In this document: positions 23,334 through 35,223 of the stretch, piece by piece
Position numbering within the stretch: position 1 is the stretch's first letter
Layout of the letters: the number at the start of each line of letters is the position of its first letter
Assembly: GCF_041956535.1 (NCBI RefSeq)
Contig: NW_027192194.1
Coordinates: 1,005,103 to 1,069,102, forward strand
Direction: 5' to 3'
Origin: Calcarisporiella thermophila CBS 279.70
Taxonomy: Eukaryota; Calcarisporiellomycota
Length of the DNA: 64,000 bases
Notes under the pieces: generated by a model
Told to the model about the DNA's origin: nothing
Seen by the model: the letters and a program-made list of their open reading frames with translations, nothing else
The model's database searches: none
Made by a program: the position numbers and the translations under genes

Positions 23334-24726
23334 TGTGTCAAAATGATCAAACACTTCTTTGTTGTAATGCGAGTCTCTGTAGAGCGAGTTTCAAGTCGGT
23401 TATAAAGCAGATGCCAAAACAGCAGAGGATTTAGCCAAGATAAGGTGTGCTCATAGACTATTGTAGGAGTTGGAGTAAGGACGCGATCTCGTACAGCCTA
23501 GTGTGCTAGAAAGCTGATCAGAAAAATAATGACAAGAATATCCTGGAAGGGAAATAGTGAGCTGAGAAAAAGGAAAGAATAACTGGAATATTTATAAATA
23601 GGCGGCTGAGTCCTCTGACCTTGGTTGAGACTCTATACCAATATAATGAGATAATATCTCTATTACCTTAAAGTTATTCCGGAGAAACTATATTGCAAAA
23701 TGCAAAGGTGGAGCACTAAGAGCTCGCAATAGGTATCATAGATGGCGATTAGTGACTGCGTGAGAAGATTGTAAATTGCGGTCAGATGGGAAATACAGCT
23801 TCGTGCTAGCTGAAAAAATAATATTGTTGCAAGAAATATGAAAAATAATTTTCCATGAGAAAATGATGCAATAAATAGAGATTTTAGGCTCAGAGGGCAA
23901 TTCCAAAGTTAGCTATGCGGCACAAGCCTTAAAGAGTGAGGCAAAAAACACTAGTGTTACTACATCCAGACTGCTCCATGCTCCAAAGGTGGACGAGTGG
24001 CAATCACGTCATGAAACAATGCGAGGGCAAATATTCGTCGCATCAAAACAGACAGAATTTAGGAACAAGCTGTTGTGATATCTAGAGAGAGATCACGAAA
24101 TGTTTCCAATGAGCTCCAACGGTTTGCACCCTATACTGATTCACCATGCATCCTGAAGCAGTGCGAACAGCGCTCCGATCCAGGATCGAAACTAGGAACA
24201 CGGGGCCTTAGAAATTGTGGCTAATATGTCTTGTTAGTCAACAGAAAACAAAGAAAACTTCGATATCTGGCTTCGCTGAAAACTATTACTATTCCTGGTA
24301 TATATCAATTTGGCTTGCTGCAAATATAGCATTAGAATTTTTGGCAAAAAAAAAACTCTTTTGATTTGGTTCATCATTTCCAAATTTTCAGCTGTATCTA
24401 CATGCGGCTCTCTACAGATATTGAAAGGACTATGAATAGGCAGTCCCATTCATCTTTCCTACCGTTTGCAACTATTTTGTTCTCAAAGGGCAATTTGTAT
24501 ACATTGGATTAAACTTGTTCTTTTATTTTTAATGGAACGGCCATTCTTGTGATGGATTAATATAACTTGCGCTTCTACACTAGCGTATCAAATGGCAAGA
24601 GAAAATCCCTCCTTAATAGCTGAAATTTCAGACATCCTTTGTGTGGCTTCCTTGTTAAATATATAAGCATACACTTTAATTTTCTAAGACTAACGCGGCT
24701 ATTCTCTACTCATTCTTGCGAAGAAA
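23334..24726. other. Intergenic, 1.4 kb without a supported gene
   Basis: AT-rich. The 71-codon minus frame at 24234-24449 shows no family features. The region could hold upstream exons of the small membrane protein or promoter DNA for the divergent gene at 24727. Confidence 0.45.
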
Positions 24727-27700
24727 ATGTCGGGTTCGACTACATCCTTTCGAGGAAGTGGAAGTTCCGGGCGGACCTCCTTTGTCACATATACAGATTC
24801 AAAAGGTGTAACTCGCACAATCAATGATCCTTTTGAATCATTTCCGCAACAAAAGATGAATGCCTGGCTCACTAGCCTCGAGCGCAGGATCTTGGACACT
24901 TTGGCAGAAGGAGAACGCATGCAGGACAAATTGGTGTCGATGAAGTTAGCGAAGGGAGGATTTTATCCACGAACACCTTCAAGATCTCCTAATACATCTC
25001 TTAGCCTTAATAATTCCTCATTGTTACGACCTAAATTAGAATCGCCTACGCGCCAGTTGTTGCAATATGACACGCCCAAGTATGATCGCAAGCAACTAGA
25101 TCAACCTATTAACGATCCATTTAGTGTGACGACGCCCAAACAAAAATTCTTAAATAGTACCGAGAAAGCGCGCTCTCCGAAGCATGAACAATGTAATGCA
25201 TTCATCAGAGATCGTTTCGCACTAGATTCAAACGATCACAAACAAGATTCAGAAGAAATGCTTTCAAAAGAGGATAGCGGAGAGTTGATCGAGCTAGTGG
25301 ATGAGGAATATGATAATAACGTTGTAGAATTACACGATGTAGAAGAATCAGAAGAAGATCAAGAGTTGGATGAGAATGATTATGAGGAGAAAGAACATAG
25401 CGCCGAATCGCCCAGCGAGAGAGATAATTATGCGATCGACCTAGAAGCTGATGAGGAAATGGAACAGAATCATCCCCCCACTTATAAGCATCAGAGAATA
25501 CACTATCCTGGGATTGAACACAATGGGGATTATACCAATTTTGCCATGACAAATAAGCGAAAGGAGGAAAAGAGGTACGAAGAAGAGAGCAGTGGAGAGA
25601 ACGGGGAAGAATACGAAGGAGAATATGAAGAAGAATACGAAGAAGAATACGAAGGGGAGTATGAGGAAGAATATGAGGGGGAATACGAAGGAGAATACGA
25701 AGGGAAGTACGACGGAGAGTATGCGGATGAACAGGATAATCATTATGTAGATGAAGTCGAAGACGAGATAGGAGACGAACATGAGAATGAGAATAAGGTA
25801 GGATTTGAAGGTCATGTTGAGGAGCTTGAAGTGGAAGATCTTGAAGAAGATGATGAATATGAGCACGAGTACCACCAACTTTCTGAGCCGCTAAATAGCT
25901 TAAGTCGACAAGGGCAACTGATGCACCAGGAGCCATCGGTTGTTGGAGGCGAGAGGAGGCAGAGGCAGGTTGAAGATTCAAATTTGGGCCGGCAAATTAT
26001 TTCTGAAGGGCTTCGGCAAGATGAACAATTTTCATGCAATGAGGTGACGCAGTATATTGAGGAGATCTTGTCGACAGATGAGGATTCCGAATCCAATCTA
26101 GAGGCGAAGCAGGCTTTAAGCACACACTCCCCTCCTGAAGGAAAGCCGTCGACAGAATCAAATGAATTTTCTATTAAATTACATCAGTCCAACGAGATAG
26201 ATCAGGATGGAGAAGAACAAGATCTAATCTGTGGAGAACAAGAGAAAATTGCGTTAGTCGAGCTTCTAGAAGATAAATCCGGCAGAGATCACTCCACTTC
26301 AGAGAATGATCTAGCTTACGAAGATGTTGATGCTTCTCGAGAGATTGACCGGAATTTGCGAGATTCAACCGATGTGGTCCAAGTGGTGGAAAAATCTAAT
26401 TCAAGTAATACTAATACTTCTATCGACAACAAAGCAAGTCGCCTCCCTGATGTTACGGAGTCTTATATCCCAGATCAGAATCTTGGCATTGAGGATTCAG
26501 ACAATGAGGACACAGTTGAAAATAGAGAGGAGGAAGGAGAAGCCCCAGTACAGCAGGACATTACATCAGCAGAGCAAATGCTCCACCAACAGACAATGGG
26601 CAAGTCGCAAGAACTGGAGAAACCAACAGAGAATAAACCTCTAAATGCCCCCGAGGTGGATTATGAGACAGGAATAAGTGAGGTACACATATCTCCTCAA
26701 GATCAATTCAGTGGAGAAATGATGGAGGTGGATCAGGAAGGTGCTATCGATGAGAAAGACGACAACAATGTCCCGAAGTCCCCTAACGCTGCCGTTAAAG
26801 GGCATTTGGTGTTCGAAACTGATCAGGTTAGTAAGTCTATTTGTGGGTTTGGATCAAGTTATTAAGTTTTATTTCTCTAGGAATTATCCAATAAGGACCT
26901 GACAATACCAGAAGATAATAGCACCAGTACTATTGAGCCGATTTCAGAAGTTCCAACAAACCAGCACCAGGTGGAGAAAGAAGTTAAAACAGACGGAGGA
27001 CTTGATGCAATGGTATATATATTTTTAACTTTTTTTATATTGACTAAGGAAAATAATATGCATTTACTATTAAAGATACTGGACAAAGATAAGGTCGATA
27101 AATCCGCTGAGCAAGAAGTTGCCCCCACACCAAGCCCGTTAAAAAAGAAAAGGCGAGTGCATAGACTGCGCACACCTGGGAGCTCAGGTTCACGTAAACA
27201 GCAGAGGGGCAATCATTTTGAGGATCTTGGTTCGCCTCTATTAGCTCGGCGAAAGAGCGCCCGATTTAACAAGATTGTAATAGAAACGCCTAAAGTGAGA
27301 AAGAAACGTGACTCCGAAGAGGCAATGCAGGGTATCGAGGGTGACCAAGAAGAAAATCGCAAAGATCTCATGAGTACATCTGCCACTTCAGATCTTACCA
27401 CTCCATTGGCCAGCAACAAGCGCAAGCGCAAATCAAATGAACCTAAAAACGAGAGCAACAGTTCGGCGCACCCAGAGCAAACAGGTGATGCCGATAAGAC
27501 AGACCGTATTTCCAGCACCCCTCCATTCTCTCCTGCAGCCCCAGCGGCTATCAAGCATGCCCATCCATCACACGATGAGCAGATGACTCCCCCTCGCCGT
27601 GGATCCATCGACCACTGGCATTCTCACCAGCACATGCATAGCTGCCACTCTCCCACACTTTCTCCATCGGAGGGTGGAAGCAGTGGGTATCTTCTTCGAT

Positions 27701-27894
27701 CACGGTGTCACCGCAACGCCAGCGACGCAGATAGCTTGGATTCTGGGGCAAATTCCCATGGGTGTTTATTAGAGGCGGTTGATTTTTCTGCAGATCCGGG
27801 CGATATTGCAGAGAGGGTAAAACATGAATTTGAAGCTCTCTCCTCACCGATTCGGAGGCATAGTCAAGGAGATGATCATCAGCCGTACAGTTAA
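24727..27894 (+). CDS. Large acidic, disordered protein of unknown function
   Basis: Exons join(24727..26826,26881..27012,27076..27894), 1016 residues; not recognised. The first 60 residues look folded or conserved (SFVTYTDSKGVTRTINDPFE, then AWLTSLERRILDTLAEGE). Residues 160-450 are extremely acidic and contain a tandem EYEG/EYEE array. The rest is Ser/Glu/Gln-rich. The C-terminal exon is basic, with a likely nuclear signal (PLKKKRRVHR) and a KSAR-type motif (LLARRKSARFNK), plus many Ser-Pro and Thr-Pro sites (TPPFSP, TPPRRGS) and a final SPIRRHSQ. I infer a nuclear, CDK-regulated, possibly histone- or chromatin-binding acidic protein; this is not proven. Intron 2 (63 nt) has no stop and is a multiple of three, so its retention would simply add 21 residues. 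Confidence 0.75.
25609..25731 (+). repeat. Tandem 12-nt repeat encoding EYEG/EYEE
   Basis: About ten consecutive four-residue units of Glu-Tyr-Glu-Gly or Glu-Tyr-Glu-Glu in the acidic protein. Synonymous differences between copies show that the array is not a very recent slippage product. Confidence 0.9.
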
Positions 27895-28273
27895 TGAAAA
27901 TAGGAATTAGGGAAATTTGTTTATTTGGTTGTTGCAATTCCGAGTTATTGTATATACTCAACACGTTGGTATAATGTTCTTTTTTTTATTTTCAATCGAG
28001 CCTGCTGTTGATATAATTATTTTTTTAATTGCATATTTTTTTTTGTCCTCGTAAAAATGTCTCTAATAAATGAAAAAGAGCGAGCAGAAGAAAGGAGACA
28101 ACTAATGATTGAGATATCGAGACAAATAAAGATAAATCTTTCCCAATAAAGTAGCCAAAACACAAGGTAAAAAATATAAAAAGGAAGTGAAAAAAGACAG
28201 CAATATAACTACATTCATTGTGAACGAAAAGAAAAAAAAAATGTAACAACATGAGAAAATAGCTGTGCCCCAC
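27895..28273. other. Convergent intergenic region
   Basis: A/T-rich 3' sequences of two genes that end towards each other. Nothing else seen. Confidence 0.6.
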
Positions 28274-30379
28274 TTAGTGGATTCCTTGCTGGTCCAGGGC
28301 CATTAAACTTCCAATAAAGGTCAAGTTCATGCGCTGGCGCACCTCGACAATGTCTTCCGGCACCAAAAAGATGACTGCTCCCAACTTACGGGCAATGGAA
28401 ATTGCATATTTAGCGTTCAATTTTGCGTCCTCTTCCCTCACTCCTGGGTTCACAAGGCTGTAGTCCACGACCCCACGCTTCATGCCGTTAAGCACGTCCA
28501 GGAAGAAGTGTGCGTTGCGCAGAGTCGGGTCCTTGAAGCTCTGCATCCTAGTAGTACGGCCCCCGCGCTTCACGCACTCATTTGCCCATCGAATCATGTC
28601 TGCATCCGTCACATCCCTTCCAGCTTTCGATAAAGAGCGCAACGTTTGCACAATGTTGGCTCGCATCAGCTGCCACACAAGGCCAAGCGTGAGAGTCCTT
28701 GTCCCGTCTGTGATGTCTGCACCCTGAATACCAACAAGGGTGAAATGTCGCTCCTTCCCCAAGTCAACAGCATAGTTGGTATTCTCCACTTGTTTGAACC
28801 GTGACAACGGAGTCTTCTTGTTCACGCGGCGCCAATTGACCGACCCCGGCATCACCTTGTCAAAAGCTTGCAGCAAAATCAGCCCGTCCTTAAGGTCCTC
28901 GAATAAATTGTTCACACCTGGATCAATATCAAGACTGTTGAGCCAGAGAGTAAACATACGAGCTTCGCGTTCACCCTCCGCATCAAAGGGCTCAATCTCT
29001 GGGGCTTCTTCCTCTGTTAGTGGCTCCAACCCAGGATGGGTATTAAAGAGATTGGCGACAAACGCCAGATTCAACTTTGGGTTACCACCAACTAGCGACT
29101 TGGGAGTCAAATATTTTCGGCATCCCAACTTATCAGCATTTTGGAGGACCTGAAAATCAAAAGCACGTTAATAAACAAAAGTGATTTACCGAAGTCAAAT
29201 CATTAAATGCTCACCATTTCGGCGCGATTGAAAAGGTCGCGCTCTTGCAAAGGTGCACGAGAGCATAGGTTGGGTGCGAGCTGGTTAAGAAGCACAGTAT
29301 AGTTTTCACCATCCTTAATATCGCTGCTGAAATTGTTGACCCTGCGAGGCCAGTTGGCAGCCTTCAAATGATAATTAAACCAGCGCAAAAGGATTTGTTC
29401 GGGAGGGAGTTTCAAGAACTCATCGAGAGTCTCATCCTCTTCGAGTAGTCTGTACATTTCGGGATGAACCTTGATATCGATTTTCGAAAATAGACCTCGT
29501 TTGATGATCTGCCAAATCAGGCCAAGGATCAAGTGCTCACGGCCCTCAATAATATCCTGCGCTCCGATGTTGACCACAGAGCATCCGATGGCTTTTGCAG
29601 AATTAATAACGACATTGTTGTTTTCTGTCATCTGGAAATTATTGAGTTTCTTGCCAACGTTTAGCACACGCTCGTCAATAGTGTCGGGTACAGCATCATT
29701 AATAAGCTTGGAAAGAATAAGTCCATCTATCGACAAGAAAAAAGGTCAATACGAGATGATAATTGATACGGTGAAAAAAAAAAGACCTCGACACTCGTCG
29801 AAGATTTGCATTGTATTCGTGGGGATAGGTGCTCGATAGCCAACATCGGGATCACCTTGGATGACTAAATTAATGTGGTGGGTGAATTCAGTTCGTTCAT
29901 CTTCATTAATGGTATGAGTAACATTCTGGTTGGAGCCCCGCACATGAATTTGTTTATTGTGGACATCGAATGTGCCCTTTGATCTGCCTTCACGTAGCTT
30001 GGAAACGACCTAACGCGTAAAGGAAAAAAGGAATTATAAATGCGGACATTCAACGACGGCGACGGTACTAATACTACCTCCAGGAATTCTTCGATCTCTA
30101 ATTTTCCGGTGGAACTAATGCTAACATCTCTGATCGATGCGCGCACATTATCGTAGCTCTCACCCATTTTTTGGCAGGCACTTATTGCCTCGCGCTGATC
30201 AATATATCCATCTCTATCTAAATCGCATTGCCTAATTAGCAGCTAGCGTTACTGAAAAGATTATTCAAAAATCTAGAATAGAGTGAAATTTACTGAAATT
30301 GGGATATCAAATCCTCGATCTCATGCACTTGGAACTGGGGATATTTTTGGCGAAGTTGGAATGCGTTAGGATTGCTCAT
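28274..30379 (-). CDS. Fimbrin/plastin, actin-bundling protein
   Basis: Five exons, complement(join(28274..29149,29215..29726,29787..30009,30078..30231,30294..30379)), 616 residues, the usual fimbrin length. Fimbrin (Sac6 in yeast) cross-links actin filaments in endocytic patches, cables and rings. The N-terminus has EF hands: one canonical loop DLDRDGYIDQRE and a second degenerate one (SISSTGKLEIEEF), so only one is likely to bind calcium. Four calponin-homology domains follow in two actin-binding pairs, with signatures TINEDERTEFTHHIN, ILGLIWQIIKRGLF, LTLGLVWQLMRANI and NLTFIGSLMALD. The splice after MET-encoding ATG at 29215 joins NRAEM to VLQNADKLGCRKYL as in homologues. Confidence 0.96.
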
Positions 30380-32358
30380 CGCAAGCTGGTTGACAAGATA
30401 AGTCTAAAGCGATCTGAAGCAGAAATAGAAAATTGAATAATTCAAGTTATAAAACCCAAGTGATGTAGAGGTGCGATCCTTGGCTCATTCACCTTTCCCT
30501 TGGCGTGTGGTTTTTACGAAGAAAAGAATAAAGGATCAGAGCACAGTGAGTAACCCCCGGTTGGTTAGTCGGATGCGAAATGTCATGAGGCTAATCAGGT
30601 TAGGTTCACTAGGTTAGAGAACTTTCGAACTTCCATTTTGCTCCATGACTTGGCACTCGCTTCCTCTCGTAGCCCCATGACGCCCTTTTAAGAAAACCTC
30701 CTATCTAGTTGCGCACATGGTGCCTTCATTCAAACAGAAACATGGAGCTCTTATGATTTCTAAAGTGTGTCGGCCCAACTCCTTAGATCTCTGCTTCTAT
30801 TGGCATTGATACCCTGTAATACAACCAAAGATAACATTTAGCTCTGATATGCACTTCGCGAAACTGTGTGATTTCCAAATTGATTCCATCAAATGAGCGT
30901 ATTTATGTCGGATGATACTAGTCAAAGGCATGAAGAAAATACTATGGCGCCTGTTAACAATGGTTCCGAAATGGCTGAGCACGATATACGTATCCCGCAA
31001 AAGCTTGCTATGGCGAAGTGGAACTAGGCGTTTTTCCCAGCTTGAGTAAAGAATTCACATTAAAAAGAACAGCCTGCAAGATTGATAGAGCATTTGATCT
31101 AGCATGTCCGGAGAACTGATGGAGGTCATTTTGTAATTTATATTTATGGTACTCCACAAAGAGCGAAAATTGAAAGGACAGGAGAAATTCAACCTTAGCA
31201 GTGCCACCAGGAGCAAAACTAATACGACTGAAAATGGGACGGAGTACAAAAGTATGGCACTATGAGGCACATAAAATCATTCGGGATGCTATCCTCATGA
31301 ATCGAAAAAAATCACCTTGGTGGATAACCAATTTACCTTCATATAGGCAAACTTTCAATAGAAAATGAGATTTAAGGGGATTTTTTGTATGCTTATATCT
31401 TCTTATTATGATGCTTATTAATTTCAGCGATACTTTGTTAAATAAAGACTTAGTGGTTTCCATATGCAGCCCTCACTTTTTTTTTCAAAATAACTTTTGT
31501 TAATCTACTGACAATCTGATATCGTGACCTTCCCAGTTATATATAATTGTTTATATAAAAATATTCGATAATATGTGAGAAAAGTCATAATAAAAGTATG
31601 TTGTGTAGTTAATCTTTAGAAACACTCCAAGCTCCTGTTCCATCAACGTGGATAGCCTCTTGAAGTTCTGGATCTAAATTTGTGAAAACTGTCTATATAA
31701 GTGGCAAATCTGTAAAGGACATTGCAACACTTTTTCCAACTTTAACCTCCCAGCATTATAGTTTCTCTTTTTTAAACATGGGCATCACGTATTAATAAAA
31801 CTGGTCTCAGCGTTGTACATTTTTACAAGAATTTTCCGATCCATTTTTCTAGGGTAGCTATTGATTAATTAATTAATATAGAAAATATGACATATCATTG
31901 CAACAGTTTTTCAGCATCCTGTATATGCTTAAATTTGTATATATAGAAAGCTGCTCCTCACACAAAATAATCCACGTGAACTTGATGAAATTAGTAAAAC
32001 TTGAATTCTTCTCAAGCATTCTGAATTGGAAATCATTCAGATCTTATGGCGTATTTTCTGCAATGATCGATTAAAGCTCCTGAGCCATGGGAGTGAGTCT
32101 GAAATAAAAGAAATATATTCCCATGGAAAAGGATTCACGAAGGAATTGAAATAAGAAGCGCTTTGATTCTGCTCCACGGTGTTATTCAAAACAACGTAAG
32201 ATTTGTCTTCAATTGAGTAAAAGCTCGATGGTGTTATTGGATCAAGATAGCCATTTTGTTCCATTGGATATTTATAAATTCGTGAGGTTATGGATATGAT
32301 TTCTTACCATTTAAAAAATTCAACCCTTTGTAGAAGCTGCTAGCTAAATAAACCGACC
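30380..32358. other. Intergenic, 2 kb with no supported gene
   Basis: Moderately AT-rich, with several 65-75-codon open frames that lack family features. One short minus-strand frame at 32037-32264 is listed separately as a weak candidate. Confidence 0.45.
32037..32264 (-). CDS. Weak candidate small ORF, 75 residues
   Basis: It has a true ATG and stop and a hydrophobic/aromatic composition (NPFPWEYISFISDSLPWL). A good splice acceptor-like sequence (pyrimidines then CAG) lies inside it, so it may be a fragment of a spliced gene or chance. No family recognised. Confidence 0.2.
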   Translation of the reverse strand: MEQNGYLDPITPSSFYSIEDKSYVVLNNTVEQNQSASYFNSFVNPFPWEYISFISDSLPWLRSFNRSLQKIRHKI

Positions 32359-32541
32359 ATGGACGAATATTACAGAGAGGGTGATCGAGTCGAGTATGTC
32401 GACGAAAATGATCAAAAGCAAACTGGAATTATCGAAGATATACACGGATCTGGACAACAACAGAGATTCATCGTCCTCAATGAAATAACCAACAGGAAAG
32501 AGGAGCGCCAAAAAGAAGATATACATCGTAAACTTCATTGA
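32359..32541 (+). CDS. 60-residue Tudor/SH3-like protein
   Basis: Single exon, 60 residues. The core YREGDRVEYVDENDQKQTG continues as IIEDIHGSGQQQRFIVLNE and then a charged helix. Basidiomycete and other fungal genomes hold many small proteins of this plan (GDxVEY, then a G-I/V-I-E turn, then a second strand pair), often annotated as hypervirulence-associated Tudor-domain proteins; the match is from memory and partial. It is shorter than most members and lacks their usual C-terminal NIVG-like end. It probably folds as a small beta barrel; ligand and role unknown. A clear ATG with AT-rich promoter DNA upstream supports expression, but there is no direct proof. Confidence 0.55.
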   Translation: MDEYYREGDRVEYVDENDQKQTGIIEDIHGSGQQQRFIVLNEITNRKEERQKEDIHRKLH

Positions 32542-32653
32542 GCGCACGACCGCTTTGTTAGTAGTCCATATTATCTGCAGAAAGCATTGTTTTTTAACAC
32601 TTCCTTGATGCTGAAACAACATAGTCGAGCAGTGCAGGATAATTGTAATAAAT

Positions 32654-32659
32654 TTTATT
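32654..32659 (-). terminator. Candidate poly(A) signal of the Zwilch gene
   Basis: AATAAA on the minus strand, about 15 nt after the stop codon at 32674. If real, the 3' UTR is very short and faces the small plus-strand gene ending at 32541. Confidence 0.4.
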
Positions 32660-32673
32660 GTGCTTTATACTAT

Positions 32674-35223
32674 TTACCGAGCGCTAGCGAAAATTAATCG
32701 ATATTGTCCTAAATGTCCATATCTCATTGGGAACACTTCAGGATTTTGCATCTCATTGTTTGTCGTCTCAAGATCAGCCCTGAACAGTGTATCCGCCCGG
32801 TCCATTTGCATTAATAATATTGGCCCTTCAGCCTCTTCCGATATGCTCAATTCCCAGAAACTGGGCTCGAAACTTAACATAAACCATCAGTAACATACCC
32901 ACAAAGTGTGACAATATAAAATTTCAAATACCTTCTTACAATACTGTTTAGCATTTTATCCGTTGTCGCACTGAACCGCGGACATCGCAATGTACAGAGC
33001 AATGCCTTGTCGTTGCACTTCATCTCTGGCCTGTAATGTGCAGCTGCAGCGCGCATCAAACTTCGCATACTCTCATGGGGGATAACAAGTAGGTTAGTGC
33101 GAACCAGGCACCAAAGTTCGAAGAGGCGATGCAAACGGCCAAGTGAGTGAATTTGATCGGGAAGAGGAGAAGTTTCGTCGAGGAAGGGCTCCTATTAGAA
33201 GTAAAGGAAAAAAAAAGACAGAGGAGATGCGCAGAAGGGGTGGTTAAATCGGAATCTAGTGTACACCGGAAATAGAGATATCATCTACTCACCAGCTCGC
33301 TCCAAGAAAGCAAGTCGTTCCCTATCAGGTAGTGGCAATAATCCCTTCTTAATTTGGATATACCCACTTCCACTAAACACTCCAGCGGGTTCTCGAGCCA
33401 GTAGTCGAACGTTCGGCTGATGGATTCCTTTTGTTCGTTATAATCTGCTGAAGTCTGCAAGCGGGACAAGCGAAGGGTGCTTCGGATAAGGTTTGCAAAG
33501 TTCGAACGATTGTCCTTGTGAATCTAGAGAATAAAATGTCAATTAAAGGCGATCTATATACTTGATTGAATACCGATATTTACCAGCGGTTGTAGGTTTC
33601 CGGATTCTACTTCTTCAACCACAGCAGTCAGTGTCTCTACCAGATCATCTTGATCTACCGCATCTATAACAACCACAGAGATGATTTAGAACGCCTGCAT
33701 ACACTTTTAGGCTGAATGTTTCATGGTCCACCTAAGCAAAGTTTCCATAATTTCTCTGTAAAATCCAGGCCCTTTCGTGCTGGTAGTGTGGTAAATGTAT
33801 CTACCCTTGCGGGCATCATAGGCTCATCTTCCTCAACGGCTCCCCCCAGATCCTTTATATCGTTGAGAAACGTGTCAATTCTCTCGTCAACAGGTCGCAT
33901 CTGCACCACGTCATTATCCGCTCGCTCCCAGCGCTTCCCAGCCATGGTCAATTCTTGCCATTCATTAAGGCGAATAAGCTCCTCGAGCCAGGGCAGTGAG
34001 GCAATGTTTTCAGGGTCGCCATGCACACATCTGATGTGAAGAGCCGAGTCAGAACTAGATGGGGGCGTTGCAAGGGGTTTGGGCATGCCTTGCCAAGTGA
34101 CTTCGAGTTGAATGCTGCTGCTAGTTGCATCTTGATTATTCTAATTAAACATGGGAAATGGAAATCAAATCAATTTTCAATCCTTTTTTGAAAATTTCAC
34201 ATACCTCACTATTTGGCATAGTTCCCGACAAAATGTCATATCGGGCAAACACTTGACCAACGCAGTTCTATGAATGATTTAATGAGAGTTCTATAACAAG
34301 AAACACTATGGATAATTACTTCATTTTGTTCTCCCGTCAGATCAGCATATTCGTCTAAAAGTTCATCTAGTGTAGGAATGGGGCCATATTCGGTATGCTC
34401 CTTTTCTGACACGAATCCTATTGATGCAATAAGACCCCCCCCCACATATATAATTTAGGAATATCCAAGCTTCGAAGCTGGCAACGTGTCAATATTTACC
34501 GCAGTCTCTGATATCGAGCATTGTGAACTTCAGATTGTCTAATATATTTAATAGTTCAAAATATCGATTGATAGGAAGCATCAAAAGATAGAAAATACCT
34601 GTTTGCACTCCCAAAAAGCTCTTGGAGTCATCTTGACAATAGGCAAGTATGGGAGGCAATTGGTCCGTTTGGCCTGATGAATGCGCGACTGAATAGAGGG
34701 ATAGGTAAAACCGGGCATCATCGCTGCTCAAAGGTTCCCACAGGTGATTCGTTATATGCTTTTCCTCCGTAATTATCTGCGATAAATCCTGTAATCAATT
34801 CAATATTGGTTGAACATTTACATGTCACATACAAAGTTCATTTAATATGTTGTATATTAGATATTCACCTCAACACACCCTAAAAATGACTTTCTTTCTG
34901 TAGGAGGTGGACCAACAATAACTCGCTTCCAGGCTTGCAAGGGAATTGGAGAAGAAGGGCCTTTGGTGATCAATATGAAGCTGCGAAACCTTCCTACATG
35001 TGCTCGAAGGGGATGTATCACGTTTGCATTAATGTACCAAATAAATGAAGCATCAAATGCGACCGGAATTAATTCCTAGTTGACATAGTCAATTATGCAT
35101 ATAATTAGTAATATTGATTGTGATATTCTATAAAATGAGACATACAATTAATGTAGGATCAGAATTGAGGCGAATGGCCTCTCTAATCGCGGGAATAAAA
35201 TTGTCTATTTCTTGGTCATCCAT
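32674..35223 (-). CDS. ZWILCH: Zwilch, RZZ kinetochore complex subunit
   Basis: Eleven exons, complement(join(32674..32872,32932..33191,33293..33523,33584..33663,33732..34140,34205..34267,34320..34417,34500..34538,34599..34788,34869..35075,35146..35223)), 617 residues against 591 in human. RZZ (Rod-Zwilch-Zw10) sits on the outer kinetochore and recruits Mad1-Mad2 and dynein. Conserved blocks: IQLEVTWQGMP (human IALDISWSPVD), LPARKGLDFTEKLWKLC (human KVRSDLDFAEQLWCKM), and CLVEVGISKLRRDYCHYLIG (human [20 protein letters not shown]), in the same order and spacing. The frame closes through all ten introns. The last donor is placed at 32931 because the alternative one shifts the frame into a stop. 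Nothing looks degenerate. Confidence 0.88.

Noticed and set aside
24170-24230. Possible tRNA T-arm (ATCGAAAC) near a short inverted repeat
   Set aside because: No D-arm, anticodon arm or CCA-side pairing could be built.
25205-25981. Long minus-strand frames rich in Leu/Ile/His
   Set aside because: Shadows of the Glu-rich coding region on the plus strand.
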